From Heterocephalus glaber (Eukaryota; Chordata; Mammalia; Rodentia; Bathyergidae): 64,000 nucleotides of DNA. The DNA is taken from contig NW_004624783.1 of NCBI RefSeq assembly GCF_000247695.1, positions 2,254,573-2,318,572 of the forward strand, given 5' to 3'. The position numbers and the translations under genes are program-made. The notes under the pieces are model-generated. The model worked only from the letters and a program-made list of their open reading frames with translations. It was not told the origin of the DNA and ran no database searches. Shown here one piece after another: positions 10,980-22,670 of the stretch (within the stretch, counting starts at the first letter, position 1; each line of letters starts with the position of its first letter).

Positions 10980-11087
10980 GGCCGGGGATTTAGCTCAGTG
11001 GTTTTGCTGCCTGCTGCGCAAGCGCAAGGACCCAAGTTCGATCCCCGGTACCAAAAATAAATAAATAAATAGATAGATTTTTTTTAA
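10980..11087 (+). repeat. ID-type SINE
   Basis: 'ggccggggatttagctcag' A box, GGTACC end and an (AAAT)n tail. A perfect 13-bp duplication AAGAATTAATACA flanks it at 10967-10979 and 11088-11100. The right duplication abuts a B1-dID-like SINE. Confidence 0.95.
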
Positions 11088-11100
11088 AAGAATTAATACA

Positions 11101-11290
11101 AACTGGGTGTGGTGGCATATGCCTGTAATCCTAGCAGGGTGAAGGCTGAGGCAGGAGGATCTCAAGTTAAAGCCAGCCTGGGCAATTTAGTGACTTAGAG
11201 AGATCTTGTCTCAGAATAGAACAAAAAGGGGCTTGTAGCTCACTGTGAATGCCCTGGATTTAACCCCTAGTATCAAAAAAATTACTCAGA
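11101..11290 (+). repeat. Dimeric B1-dID-like SINE
   Basis: The 5' half is a B1/Alu-like monomer ('tgtggtggcatatgcctgtaa', 'gctgaggcaggagg'). The 3' half is an ID-like piece ('gcttgtagctca', 'taacccctagta'). Such dimers are typical of squirrel-related, dormouse and beaver/gopher-related rodents. Confidence 0.8.
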
Positions 11291-11589
11291 GAATTGTTTT
11301 CATAAAATATCAAAGCATATTAGAATCCGAAGGAATCCAGAAGTCCACATTAAAACAAACTCTTCCTTTTATAGAACAAATGGGTGACCCTCAGGACCAG
11401 TGATTTCCCAGAATTGCCTGACTTGTTAGCAGCAGGGTAGGATTTGAGTCCAAACTTCTTGTTGCTCAGTCTTTGCTCTTCCTAGTTTACCTTAGGCTCT
11501 GTAGGTTGGAATTTTACTAATAAAATCCTTACTTTGGGATTCTGAACATCAAAGTAGAAGGCTTTGTCTTTATAAAACAAAGAAAGGTC

Positions 11590-11840
11590 TAAAGGGGAAG
11601 AGAAGTGGGACGGGTAGGGGAAAGGAAAGAAGGGAATGGAATTAATATGAGAAAATGAAACAATGGAAACAAAGTCTTTGTAAATAGGGAGGGATGGAGG
11701 GGTTGAAGGGAGGGCAGCGGAAGGGGGAAAAAATAAGAATCAAGAGATATCATGTAAAGATACAAATTCCCAATGATGAATGTCATCATATTGTATACCT
11801 AAAATGTACAAATAAACTTAATGAATAAAAAAAATTTTAA
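11590..11840 (+). mobile_element. L1 3' UTR fragment
   Basis: Same 3' UTR as 7740-8000: 'aaggggaagagaagtggg', 'aaacaaagtctttgtaaatag', a G/A tract, 'aatgtcatcatattgtat' and an A-rich end. No clear target duplication; more severely 5'-truncated than the copy at 7565. Confidence 0.85.
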
Positions 11841-11969
11841 TTTATTTTCTAGATAGAGAAGAAAAAATTAAAGAGAAAGGAGGTGAGAAAAAGTATTTTG
11901 TCTAAACTCTTCCCATCAGTACAAAGCATGAGTAATCGCTTCCATTTATTCATTGCTTACTGTAAACCA

Positions 11970-12140
11970 GGCCTGTGCTACATAAACTCAGGGCCTTCAC
12001 AGTGAGCTACCAGCACATTTTTATTTTATTTTAAGACAAGGTCTCTCTAAGTCATTAAATTGCCCTTACTGGCTTCAACTTTCAGTCCTCCTGCCTCAGC
12101 CTCTCAGAGTGCTAGGATTATAGGTCTGTGCTACATGGAA
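11970..12140 (-). repeat. B1-dID-like SINE, antisense
   Basis: Inverted ID part ('ctcagggccttcacagtgagcta') followed by an inverted B1 part ('aagacaaggtctctctaag', 'ctcctgcctcagcctc', 'gtgctaggattatagg'). Confidence 0.75.
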
Positions 12141-12259
12141 TATACACATCTCATTTAGTTGTTTGAACTTTTCTCTGAAAAAGTAATTTATATCATCACT
12201 TTACAAAGGAGAAGGAAGATCAAAGATGTTAAATAAGTTACCTAGTCATGTACGTGCCT

Positions 12260-12331
12260 ACACCCCCTCCCTTTCCTTTTCTTCCTTTCCTTCCCTTCCC
12301 TTCTTTTCTCTTTTTATTTCTTTTTTTTCTT
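12260..12331. repeat. Polypyrimidine tract
   Basis: A run of C and T on the plus strand built from CCTT and CTTTT blocks; simple low-complexity DNA. Confidence 0.85.
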
Positions 12332-12548
12332 AGCCACATATGTATCCAAACCAAAAAGCCCCTGATCTTAACCATGCATGCTTTACTTTCCCTAAACATG
12401 TGAATTTGTTTCTCCAGAATTTCTTGTAGGCACAGAGCCTAGGGAAGTGGAGAGCCAAGGCAGTGAGCTGGGGTCCCCCAGCAGGCAGGATCTTCTGTGA
12501 TAACCCTGAGTCCTTCTCAGCTTTGTTGGGAGGAAAGTGAAAACAGAG

Positions 12549-12551
<3 letters not shown>

Positions 12552-12585
<34 letters not shown>
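12552..12585. repeat. (GA)n microsatellite
   Basis: About 16 GA units. Confidence 0.97.
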
Positions 12586-12587
<2 letters not shown>

Positions 12588-12688
12588 CCTGAGAGGCACT
12601 GCCTTGAGAGGAGATCAAGAACAGGGAGTCGTTAGGGGAGAACTGAGGGAACAAAGAACTTAAATTGGAAAGAAGATACTAAATACCA

Positions 12689-12775
12689 GGCTGGGAATTT
12701 AGCTCAGTGGCACCATGCCTGTCTCGAAAGCACAAGGTCCTGAGTTCAACCCCCAGTACGGAGGGGGGAAAAAAA
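12689..12775 (+). repeat. ID-type SINE (older subtype)
   Basis: 'ggctgggaatttagctcagtggcacc' and a diverged B box 'gagttcaacccc'. Target duplication AGATACTAAATACCA / AGATGCTAAATACCA at 12674-12688 and 12776-12790, one mismatch. Confidence 0.92.
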
Positions 12776-12799
12776 AGATGCTAAATACCAATTTTAGCT

Positions 12800-15060
12800 A
12801 CTCAGTAGCTTTTCCTTGGTGCTATTATCAACTCTTACCTCTAACTTTTCTTTTTGTTTGGTTTTCTTTCTTTCTTCTCCTTCAGTGTGCTCCATACTGC
12901 CTCAAGGAGCCACAGAGAACTCACTGAAGCACCATGAAGTATTTCATGTTTTTTAACACACTGATATTTTGGCATGTGTTAGATATAGTACAAGCTTCTA
13001 GTTCATAGTTAGCCACAGTTTCAGCATTATATCAGGTTATGTTCCACTTGATAAAGTCACATTTTGTGAAAATACACCAATTGCTGTATTTTAAAAAATC
13101 AAGTACTGCAAAGAATAATGTGTAACAGGAAATGAATGAGTGAGGGTGGCAGTGTTGAGTGTGATTACAAGGTCTGTCTTCCTGCTGAAACTTCTGTGCT
13201 CAACTGGGGTCTTTCCTCACTGCATTCAGCACTCTGGTATGAATCCTTTCCTACTGAGAATGGAAAGAAAAGGCAAGATGAGCGCCTGTTGCCTAAATTT
13301 GTAAAGAGTATCTGCCCAGGATTGTGGTTATGGGGCAAGGGAAAGAATGTACATCTCCTTCCCCTTTTTGTTCCTACACCTTCTCCCCAGCCGTCTGTGA
13401 AAAAGAGGAAAAAACAAAACAAAACAGTGCTTCTCAGGCATGTTGAGATGGCAGCATCTTGAGTTCATGGTTTGGTTTTATTTTATAAAACACTACAGTT
13501 TTTACAGAAAACCATGAAATGAGAAAGGAAGATAGGCAACAGAAGGTATCACTGATATAACTATAACAACTAAAATACAACCACAGCTAATATTTATGAG
13601 TGATTACTATGTTCAGGGAATGTTCTATGTGTTTTATGTATATTAACTCATTTAATCCATACCAGCACATGCAAGGTCAAGATTCATGTTTCCATACTAC
13701 AGATGAGGAAAAATAAATGTAAAAAGGTCATGTTACCCACTCAACCCACTTTTTCAGACAGTAACAAAGCCAGTACTCAAAAGGAGAGTCTAGTTTCCCA
13801 GCCTAAGTCCTTAATCCAAACACTGTACTTCTATCTGCTTTAGTAAAACTTTATGGAGGAGAACCTTAACTTTGAAATGATTTGATGCATTACATTATCT
13901 TTTTATGTTTTTTTTATCTCTTTCTATGAAGAAGGAATGATTCTTCATAGGAAAAGAAGCTTATCGCTTAATAAAATCCTAGTAGGTCTATAGACGGTAG
14001 GTAAATAATTATATAATCATTTAGTTTCAGTGCCATCAGGGCTAAAAGGGAGCAATAGAGTCTGTGGGACTATCTTCTGGGGTCTTGATCCAAAATAGCA
14101 GGGAGGGGCCTTTCAACAAAATGTCACACAAACACGTTGGACCCCATAATGATTATGTAGGAAGCTGGGAAAAGATGGTACAACAAATGAGGAATTTATT
14201 ATTACCCTGGCAGAAATTAACTGTATTCCCATTATTATTGTCACAATTAGTTGAACTAATGGGATCCAATAAAGTCCAGGAAGGACTTTGAGCCAAGTAA
14301 TATCTCTTCTAGCAGATATAAAAGGCATTTTGGGGTGAGCCCCGGTAACAGTTAACCTGGATTAGACACTGGTGTTGAGATAAAAGATAAAAATGGCAGT
14401 CTGGGCAAACATCACCTTAAAAGCTCAGAGTCTAAGTCAGGAAAGTCAAGCCAATGAAGAGTTCTTACAAAAGAATTTCAAGCATCAACTTGTGAATAAA
14501 ATCTGAGCAGGGGACTATGTGGGGATTACTGAGAATTTCTAGCTCAGATAACTTTAACCCACAGAAAACTGGTTTTCATCAGGGATGTCACAAAGACTTA
14601 AGATCAAAATGATTAAAAATGATGAGCAGAGGGACTCTATAAAATATTTTGGATGACAATATAAGGACTTGAGGATATTATGCCAGGAGGAATTCAGGAA
14701 GAAATTATCAGCATGGGTGGCAGGAAGGAAAGAGAGCTTGAGAGATCCCAGGTTTAATAACCAAAGCATCCCAATGGTACTGAATAATAAAAACAAAAGA
14801 AAGAGCAAATAGAAGACAAGGGGATGAAATGGCCAAGAAATCCTATCACGGCCAGCCAGTCTGAAAACAGCAACATACTTCAGTTACTAAAGAGCAGGTG
14901 TGCAACTGCAGTCCTTTGTGGAAGAGCAAATCACACAAGCTCCAGCATAAACCACAGAGCACAGCCATGTCATCCTTATCACCAATTGCTTACAACCTAG
15001 AAGGCCCCACTACCATAAGCAGAAGGGTTTGCTGCTTCAAGCCCTGCAGACACAAAAATA
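12800..15060. other. Intergenic DNA, mostly unclassified
   Basis: Only a MIR-like stretch at about 13583-13760 ('tttatgagtgattactatg', 'actacagatgaggaaa') is recognisable. The open frames at 13136-13462 and 14064-14291 have no start context, homology or splice structure that I can recognise. Confidence 0.5.
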
Positions 15061-15061
15061 G

Positions 15062-15225
15062 CTAAGGTCCCCCCTCCCCAAGGATTGAACCCAAGGCTTT
15101 CACACTGAGCTACATCCCCAGCCCTTTTATAATTTTTCATTTTGAGAAAGGGTCTTGCAAAATCACCAAGTTACCCAGTCAGGGATCCATCGTGCCATCC
15201 TCTTTCATCAGCCTCCCCAATTTGG
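15062..15225 (-). repeat. B1-dID-like SINE, antisense
   Basis: 'ccaaggattgaacccaaggc', 'ctgagctacatccccagccc' (inverted ID) then 'tgagaaagggtcttgcaaaa' and a worn B1 half. Confidence 0.75.
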
Positions 15226-15257
15226 TCTCTTTTTATAAGGAATTTGTATATGGTTGG

Positions 15258-15690
15258 TGTTATGACTTGTGTCTAGATGTCCTCCCAAAGCCTCATGAGG
15301 TCATAGGTGCAGCTTTTCAGAGGTGGCTGGATGTGATGTATGTGATGCTGGGATTGATTTATGGTGTAATGCTAGGATTAAGTGTCCCCCAACCTGAGCA
15401 TGAATGATATCCACCTTAAGGGCGGGTAGCCTAGATAAAATATAAGGGTCGGAAAGGGGGCTGCTGTTGTTCCTGACTATTGTGTGCTGCTTTGCTACTC
15501 CACTTTTTTGCTGCTTTCTGCCTGCCATGAACTGTTTCTCCTCTGCAATGCCCCTCTGCCATGCCACCCTGCCTTGGAGCCAGCCAACTATGGACTGAAC
15601 CTCTAAGAACTGTGAGCCAAATGAACCTTTCCTCCTTTAAATTTGGGTGTTGGGTATTTTGTCTCAGCAACAAGAAAAGTAACTCAGACA
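15258..15690 (+). mobile_element. Solo LTR, MaLR (ERVL-type)
   Basis: 433 bases from TGTTATGACTTG to AACTCAGACA, with 'gtcctcccaaagcctcatga' near the start and 'gagccaaatgaacctttcc' near the end, the usual layout of MaLR LTRs. A perfect 5-bp duplication GTTGG flanks it (15253-15257 and 15691-15695); 5 bp is the ERVL/MaLR size. Related copies are at 25931, 30664, 32637, 34443, 44691 and 52290. Confidence 0.85.
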
Positions 15691-15936
15691 GTTGGGCAGC
15701 AGAATACGGAAAACAATAGATTAAAAGTAATCAAGAGGAGATGAATTCCACTTGATTGCTCTGGCATTATCTTGCAGGCTCTCAGGGAGGCACTGAGGAG
15801 GGGACAGCATGCAGGACACCAATCCCATCTACAATGCAGAGAGCTCACTCCTGGACTCAATGCCCCTGACCAGTCCAGGGGAGACCTCGGGGGAGAGAAC
15901 ATTGGTCTGGGGAGAGAAAAGTATAAGATAAGTCAG

Positions 15937-15985
15937 ATGATAGATAGATAGGTAGATAGATAGATGATAGATATGATACACGATA
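15937..15985. repeat. (GATA)n microsatellite, imperfect
   Basis: GATA/GGTA units, interrupted. Confidence 0.95.
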
Positions 15986-15992
15986 AATATGC

Positions 15993-16420
15993 AGGTACAC
16001 AGACAGATGGAGTAAGGAATTAGTTTATGCCATTATGAAGGCTAAGAGGTTTACAATCTTCACTTGGCAAACTAGAGACCCAGCAGAGCAGGCGGCACAC
16101 TTCTCGTACAAGTCTGAAAGCCTAAGAACCAGACATATGGTAGTATAAGTTCTAGTCCAAGGGCAGGGAAATATCAAAGTCTCAGATCAAGCAGTTAGCA
16201 GAATTTCCCACTTACTCAGCCTTTTTGTTTTATTCAGGTCTATTGATTGGCTGAAGCCCCCATATTAAGGAGGGTAATCTACTTTCTTCAGTCTACCTAT
16301 TCATATGCTAATCTCATCCCATAATACCTTCACAGATACACCCAGAACGTTTGATCAAATATCTGGAGCCTGTTGGCCCAGTCAAGTTGACACACAAACT
16401 ATCCTAGCAAGTAACACTCA
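15993..16420 (-). mobile_element. Old MLT1/MaLR-like LTR fragment
   Basis: Words such as 'gattggctgaagccccc', 'ggagggtaatctact', 'cttcacagatacacccaga' and 'gtcaagttgacacac' follow the order of inverted MLT1-class LTRs. Diverged; ends uncertain. Confidence 0.55.
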
Positions 16421-16650
16421 TGGGAAGTTTCTAAAGTGAATGACAGAAAGCAGGTCCTTTGGAATCTGTGAAAGAGAAAGAGCCTCACATCCTCACTGTT
16501 GCTATAGCAGCCTCCCTGTTCACCAAGTGGGCCTCGTGGATGCTATGGCTGGACATCCTTCTCTGCTTTATGGAGCACGGCCTGGGTAGCACTCCTGCCT
16601 TCCTTATGGTCATCAGGATGCAAACCACTAAAAATATTAAAAAGCCTGGG

Positions 16651-16729
16651 GGCCGGGGATTCAGCTCAGTGGTTTCGCCGCCTGATGCGCAAGAGCGAGG
16701 ACCCGATTTCGATCCCCGGTACCAAAAAA
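16651..16729 (+). repeat. ID-type SINE
   Basis: 'ggccggggattcagctcag' through GGTACC. The B box carries a change (gatttcgatcc). Near-perfect 12-bp duplication AAAAAGCCTGGG / AAAAAGTCTGGG at 16639-16650 and 16730-16741. Confidence 0.9.
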
Positions 16730-17221
16730 AAAAAGTCTGGGATGCACATGGAAATAATAATGATTATGATAAGAGCCATACTTGCATGAAAAATTACCAA
16801 TAGATAAAAAGTGGCTTTGAAATTCTTTTCTTTCCAATCAAACATCAGAAGTTCAAAGTGGAAAGAGGATGCTAAAGAGAGAAATCACACTGCTGCAAGG
16901 CCTTTTAGTAAATCATAGGACATTATCTTGGCAACATACATTTCTGGAGAACAAAAATCTATAATCATCAGAAGAATAAGATGGAAGTTTGGCCTTTGCC
17001 CTGCACAGCCTTTAGATAGTCAGGTGAGTAAATTCGTGTTCAGATTATTTATCTGATTTATAAAGTCTTGCAGATACAAAAAGTTCTGTATATGCACAAT
17101 ATTTTCATTATTCAATAACCAGAGATTTAGGGCATTTTTCAAGGTTCATTAATTATTGACATCCTCCAAAGCAACTCAGTTTGTTATGTTTTCAGTTTTT
17201 GGTTTTAGTTTTGTTTGTTGG

Positions 17222-17360
17222 TTTGTTTTTTGAGACCGAGTCTCACTATGCAGTTCAGGCTGGCCTTAAACTCACTATGTAGCCCAGCCTGGCCTTGAAT
17301 GATCCTTGCCTCAGCCTCCTGAGTGCTGGGATCACAGGTGTGCACCACCACACCTAGATT
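17222..17360 (-). repeat. B1-like SINE, antisense
   Basis: 'tttgagaccgagtctcac', 'tcaggctggccttaaactca', 'cctcctgagtgctgggatca', 'tgcaccaccacacctag'. A well-preserved inverted B1 with internal duplication of the 'aggctggcct' block. Confidence 0.88.
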
Positions 17361-17868
17361 CTTTGCTTTGATTTTTGTTTCTTGACCAAATCAAATTACT
17401 CAAGAGTCCACCTTGACTATGAACTTGTTTGGAAAGTGATTTACAGCTTTTACAAATTTTTTGGAAAAAAATCATTTTGGAGAAATTTTCCTTTCACCTC
17501 TAAAATACTGAGTTGCTCTTAATGCTATGCTTTCTTAAGAAAATGTGGTGAAATACATATTAATATATAATTTATGAAGTAACCATGCTTAAGAGTGTAA
17601 GCCAATGACATTAAGTATATTGATATTGTTTTGCAATCACCACTACCATCCATCTCCTGAACTTTTTCATCTTGCTAAACTGAAACTCTGTGTTCATTAA
17701 ACACTTCCTATTTCTCTCATCTTCCTTCCTGTCTCTGTGACTTTGACTAGTTTGAGTACCCCATGCAAGTAGAACCACATAGTATTTGCCCTTTTGTGAC
17801 TGGCTATTTCATTTAGCATAATGTCTTTAAGGCTCCTGTATGTTGCAGCATGTGTCAGAACTGTCTTC

Positions 17869-17952
17869 CAGGGCCTGGGATGTAGCTCAGTGGCACAGCG
17901 CCTGTCTAGAAAGTGAGAGGCCCTGAGTTTGATTCCTGGTATCAAAAAAAAA
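17869..17952 (+). repeat. ID-type SINE inside antisense L1
   Basis: 'gggcctgggatgtagctcag', 'gagtttgattcctggta' and an A-tail. A short duplication (TGTCTTC / CGTCTTC) flanks it. Older sequence variant than the GGTACC-ending copies. Confidence 0.85.
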
Positions 17953-18092
17953 AATCGTCTTCTTTTTTAAGGCTGAATAATATTCCACTGCATGTGTTTC
18001 ACATCTCACTTGTCCATTAACTATCAATAAACACTTGAAATGCTTCTACTTTTTGGTGATTGTAAATAATACTGCTACAAACATGGGTGTGA

Positions 18093-18178
18093 GGGCCAGG
18101 GATATAGCTCAGCAACACAGCACCTGCCTGGCAAGCACAAGGTACTGAGTTCGATCCCCAGTACCAAAAAAAAAAAGA
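18093..18178 (+). repeat. ID-type SINE inside antisense L1
   Basis: 'gggccagggatatagctcag' to 'gttcgatccccagtacc' and an A-tail. 8-bp duplication GGGTGTGA / GAGTGTGA. Confidence 0.88.
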
Positions 18179-19018
18179 GAGTGTGAAAACACCTCTGTGA
18201 GATTCCCCTTTTACTTTTTTGAGGGTACATATACAAACATGGAATTGCTAGGTTATGTAGTAACTCTATATTTAATTTCTTTTGAAGAACCATCATATAA
18301 ATTTTCTGCAATGTCTGCAACTTTTTACATTCCCAACAACAGTGCACAAGGTTTCCAGTTTCTCCACTTCCTCACCAACACTTGTTACTTTCTGTTTTGT
18401 GAGAGGAGCCAGCCTGATGGGTATGAACCTCATACAGTACATTCTCCTAATGATTATGATGCTTATTGCTCATCTTTACATCTTCTTTGGAAAAATCTCC
18501 AAAGTCCTTCAAGTCTTTCCCCACTTTAAATTGGTTTTTGTTCTTTAAGTTATGAGTTCTTTATATATTTTTTAAACTAGCCCTCTAGCAAAGGTTTGGT
18601 TATAAGTAGTTTATTCTAAACCATAGGTTGTGTTTTCCCTCTGTCGATTGTAATCTTTGAGGCATAGCATATTTTAGCTTTGATGTAGTCCAATTTACCT
18701 ATTTGTATGTTTATTGCCTGTGATTTTAGTGTCATATCCCAAAAAATCATTGCCAAAACCAATGTCATGAAGCTTTTCTTAGTTGTTTGTTTGTTTGTTT
18801 TTCAGCTTTACTTTGGTATAACTGCTGAAAATTATATACAGTTCAGGTATACAGTTTGATGTTTTGACATAAATATACATTGTGAAATGATCATTGTAAT
18901 AAAGCTTATTAATATATTATTCACCTCAAATAATTACTTTTCCTGTATCTTTCTTTCTTCCTTTCTTCCTTCTTTTTATGTGTGTTTTTGTGTGTGTACT
19001 TAAAATCTATAGTCTTAG

Positions 19019-19067
19019 GGGTCCGGGGATGTAGCTCAGTGGTGCCTCACCTGCCTGGCAAGTGCAA
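19019..19067 (+). repeat. 3'-truncated, nearly tailless ID insertion (49 bp)
   Basis: Only the 5' half of an ID unit, from 'gtccggggatgtagctcag' to 'cctggcaagtgc'. The B box and GGTACC end are absent. It still has a flanking duplication AAAATCTATAGTCTTAG / AAAATCTACACTCTTAG (19002-19018 and 19068-19084, 15 of 17 identical), so it inserted in this short form. Confidence 0.8.
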
Positions 19068-20229
19068 AAAATCTACACTCTTAGTAAATATAAATATACA
19101 ATACAGTATTATTAACTATGGTCATCATACTATATATTAGATCTTCAGAACTTATTTATTTTTCTTGAAACTTTGTACACTTTGATCAATGTCTCTCCAT
19201 TTCACCCTCCCCAAAGTCCCTGGAAATTATCATTCTATTCTCTGTTATTGTCAGTTTTACTTTTCTTTAAAAAATTCAACATATGAGATCATATTCTGTC
19301 TTTCAGAATCTGATTTATTTATTTTACTTAGTATAATGTCCTCCAGATTCATTCATGATATTACAAATGGCAGAATTCTCCTTCTTTTAAAAACTGAATA
19401 ATATTTATATATGCTACATTTTTTTCTTTATCCATTCAACTGTTGATGTACTAGGTTATTTCCATATCTTGGTCATCATGAATACTGCTGCAATCGACAT
19501 GAGAGCACAAATTCCTCTTAAAGATCCTGATTTCATTTCTTTTGGATATGTACCCAGGAATAGGATTGCTTGGTCATATACTAGTTTTATTTTTAGTATT
19601 TTTTTATTTTGTTTAATTTTTAATATTTTAAAAGGAAACTCATACTGTTTTCCATAATGGCTGTACTAATTTATATTCAAGAGAGTTCAAAAGTTCCCTT
19701 TTCTCCATATCCTTGCCAACATTCGTTTTCCTGATAACTGGTGATGTTGAGCACCTTTCCATATTTCTGTTAGCCATCTGTACGTCTTCTTTAGAAAAAT
19801 ATCTATTCAGATTCTTTGTTTCATTTGTAATTGGGTTGATTTTTTGTTGCATTTTGTTTCTGCTAATGATTTGGATTTATTCCTTATATATTTTTGATAT
19901 TAGCCCCTTATCAGGTAAATAATTTGCAAATAATTTTCCCATTCACTCCTTTTGAGTTTTTCCTTGATACGCAGAAACATTTTAGTTTGATGCAATGGCA
20001 CTTATCTGACTTTGCTCTTAATTGCCTGGACTTCTGTGTCAACCTGAAAAAATCTTAACCAAGAAAAATGTCAAGAATATTTTCTCCTATTTTTCCTTCT
20101 AGTAGTTTTACAGTTTTAGGTCTTTGTTTTGAGTTGATTTTCATGTATGGTGTGAGATGGGGGTCCAATTTCATTCTTCTGCATGTAGACACCCAACATC
20201 ACTTGTTGAAAAGACACTTCTGCTTTTTT

Positions 20230-20325
20230 GTTTTTGGGGGGTTTCTTTTGGTACCAGGGATTGAACACAGGACCTTGTACTTGTGGGGTAGGCATAGGAA
20301 CCACTGAGCTAAAACCCCGGTCCCT
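20230..20325 (-). repeat. ID-type SINE, antisense, inside L1
   Basis: 'ggtaccagggattgaacac' to 'actgagctaaaaccccgg'. A long duplication AGACACTTCTGCTTTTT flanks it (20212-20228 and 20326-20342). Confidence 0.93.
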
Positions 20326-20869
20326 AGACACTTCTGCTTTTTAAAAAAATATTATTTGCTTTCTTTGATTCTTCAGCTTCCTGCTGTAGTTAGACCTTGG
20401 ATACCTCAACATCCTTTGTTAGTTACTGAGTCCCTTTGTTAAATTCTCTACAGATTTCTGCCTGGGCCTTATGTTTCCTGCTGGGCCCACGACTGATAGG
20501 AATGGTAAGTGAATCTAAACACAATCATTTGAAAGTAGCCAAGAAACTGCCCAATTAGTCCAGAGAGATATTCACCTTGACTTTTAACATCCTGTTTGGA
20601 GGGGTTTTTTTTCTTTTTCTTTTTCTTTCCCCATCGGGAGGGAGAAGCTGAGGAAAGAGAAGAGAAGGAAAATTCTGATTTTTTTCTTTTTAAAAGCTAA
20701 AATTTCAAAGGGAAAACTTGATGTAAAAGACCAACATACCCTCCTGAACACTGATAAAGATAGTTATTATAAACAGACCAGTAATAGGATTTTATACTAC
20801 CAGAACCTTAAAGTAACCAAAAGTGATTCTATGATGTCCTCAAATCCGGTCAAGAAGTCAAGCATTGGG

Positions 20870-20950
20870 CTGAGTAAGGGTGCATCTCAGTGGCAGAGTG
20901 CTTACCTAGCATCAACCATGTTCTGGGTTTGATTGCAACACTGAACAACC
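20870..20950 (+). repeat. Worn ID-like SINE
   Basis: 'gggctgagtaagggtgcatctcagt' and 'ttctgggtttgattgcaa'; diverged A and B boxes. It is followed almost directly by a fresh ID copy at 20961. Confidence 0.65.
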
Positions 20951-20960
20951 AGAAAAAAAA

Positions 20961-21043
20961 CTGGAGATTTAGCTCAGTGGTTCTGCTGCCTGCCTCGCAA
21001 ACACAGGGACCCGAGTTCGATCCCCAGTACCAAAAAAAAAAAA
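20961..21043 (+). repeat. ID-type SINE
   Basis: 'ctggagatttagctcagtgg' to 'gttcgatccccagtacc' plus A12. A young insertion beside, or into the tail of, an older ID copy. Confidence 0.9.
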
Positions 21044-21059
21044 GGTTAGGCACTGCTTA

Positions 21060-22670
21060 TATATTACTCAGCCATGGAAATTTGTTTGCAATTTGGGTAT
21101 AAGAGTCAAACTCATGGCTGGATTACATTAAGCAATAATTTATGAGAAGTTAGTGAGAAAGATGACATCAATCTAGGACTGTCAAAGTGTTCTTTTAATC
21201 TTGTTCTTTTAGTCCTGTCTGAAAGTGATTACATCTTCTGGCTCCTTTTTCTTTTATGCGTTTGAACTTTCTAATTGGGCAAAGCCTTCCTCACCCTGAA
21301 CTATATCAATTATTGACTAATCTGATGGAGTCCAGAAGAGCCTTCTGCCATCTAACTGTACTTGAATTAAATTATTCTGTGAACTACACCCAGGATCTTA
21401 TAAACATAGGGATGAACTACACAGGTAGTCAGAACTATAGCACTTCCTACACCTGGAAGGTATCTCTATTGCTGATTCAACAATTATGAAGTGCTGCTGC
21501 TATTCTTATAAATATTCCCACTTTTCAACAACATCTATCAGAATTGCAGGGTTAGGCTCAGGCCTCAGATGAAAATCCACTATGTGTAGGAAATTTTGCA
21601 AACCCAACCCACTGCAAGGACAACTACCATCACAGTTTATCTGGTTACACAGTGAATTTCTAATCCGTTGACTTATCAAAAATTATTCATATCAATCTCT
21701 AATAAAATGGATTGGGTTATAGTTTAAAATATAGATAGAATGATATTCTCCTGACTAATCAGCCTACACTTATTCAAATAATGGCTTAAATTAGGAGAGA
21801 AGACTTCCAAATTTGATTCATATCTCCTCACGCAACCATTTCTCAGAGAAGCTGCCACATCTTCTTAGATAAATCCTAAACAATATTTTATATTTTCATT
21901 AAGCTTGTTTTTAAAAATGAAAGTAAAAAGACAAGGTATTTTTCACTCTGGCAATAAACCTGCACAGGCAGAGAATTAGGTGTCAGAATCTTTAGTAGCA
22001 GCCACATTATTTAGCTGATGAATTAACAGGAATTTGTGGAAGAGGAGGTAGGATTTAAAGTTAAAGCTGAATAACAATTAGGTTTTAGTGTCATTAAAAT
22101 TCTACTTTCAGCTGCTACTAATTTTCTTTTGACCACAAAAGACATTAGTTTTTCTGTGTAAAGAGGAAGGAGATCTACACTGTTTTACAACAGTACCTTC
22201 CAAAAAGACTGCCACTGTAGTACGAGGTTGTCATTTGAATTGTGAAGACAGGAATAGATGAACAGAGAGGGCAAAATAGGGAAAGACAAGAATGTACATA
22301 CTGTGGTGCAGGCTAGAATCTGGAAAGCATGAACAAACTCAGCAATACTGTTTCTCTAGGTAAGAAAACAGGTGTGAGACAGTAACCAGCAAGAGCAGAG
22401 GCAGCCCCTGGGCCTCTCAGTAAACCTGGGAGCAGAGCACTGACTCATGTGGATATGGGCCAGATATTAACAAGAAAAGAATCAGATGCTTCAAAAGGAA
22501 GGATGGAGATGTCATGTAAGGCAAAAAACAAACAAACAAACAAAACAAGTCCTTTTAACTCCAAGCAACATTGTGGCTATTGGGATTAAGCTGTCATTGA
22601 GATATTGATTTATATTTGGAACTTACATGGAGATGACAGTTTTAGAAACTAGTGCCCAAAAATGGAGCAC
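21060..22670. other. Intergenic DNA, unclassified
   Basis: AT-rich single-copy sequence with an (AAAC)n tract near 22526-22546. No coding or repeat assignment that I can support. Confidence 0.5.

Larger units (their letters stand above)
17540..18790 (-). mobile_element. Old L1 3' region, antisense
   Basis: Plus strand reads as inverted L1 ORF2 end and 3' UTR: 'ggctgaataatattccac', 'gtaaataatactgctacaaac', 'acattcccaacaacagtgcac'. It is diverged and interrupted by ID SINEs at 17869 and 18093. Confidence 0.8.
18806..20400 (-). mobile_element. Second old L1 segment, antisense
   Basis: Begins with inverted L1 3' UTR words ('ctttggtataactgctgaaa', 'caggtatacagtttgatg') and continues into inverted ORF2 ('tatccattcaactgttgatg', 'aatactgctgcaatcgacat', 'tttggatatgtacccagga'). 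The presence of two 3' UTR starts shows two separate L1 copies in tandem with 17540-18790. It carries a truncated ID at 19019 and an antisense ID at 20230. Confidence 0.8.

Noticed and set aside
16459..16803. 114-codon frame with a hydrophobic stretch
   Set aside because: Its 3' half is an ID SINE read through, and the 5' half has no promoter, splice signal or family I recognise. Possibly a pseudogene scrap; not supportable.
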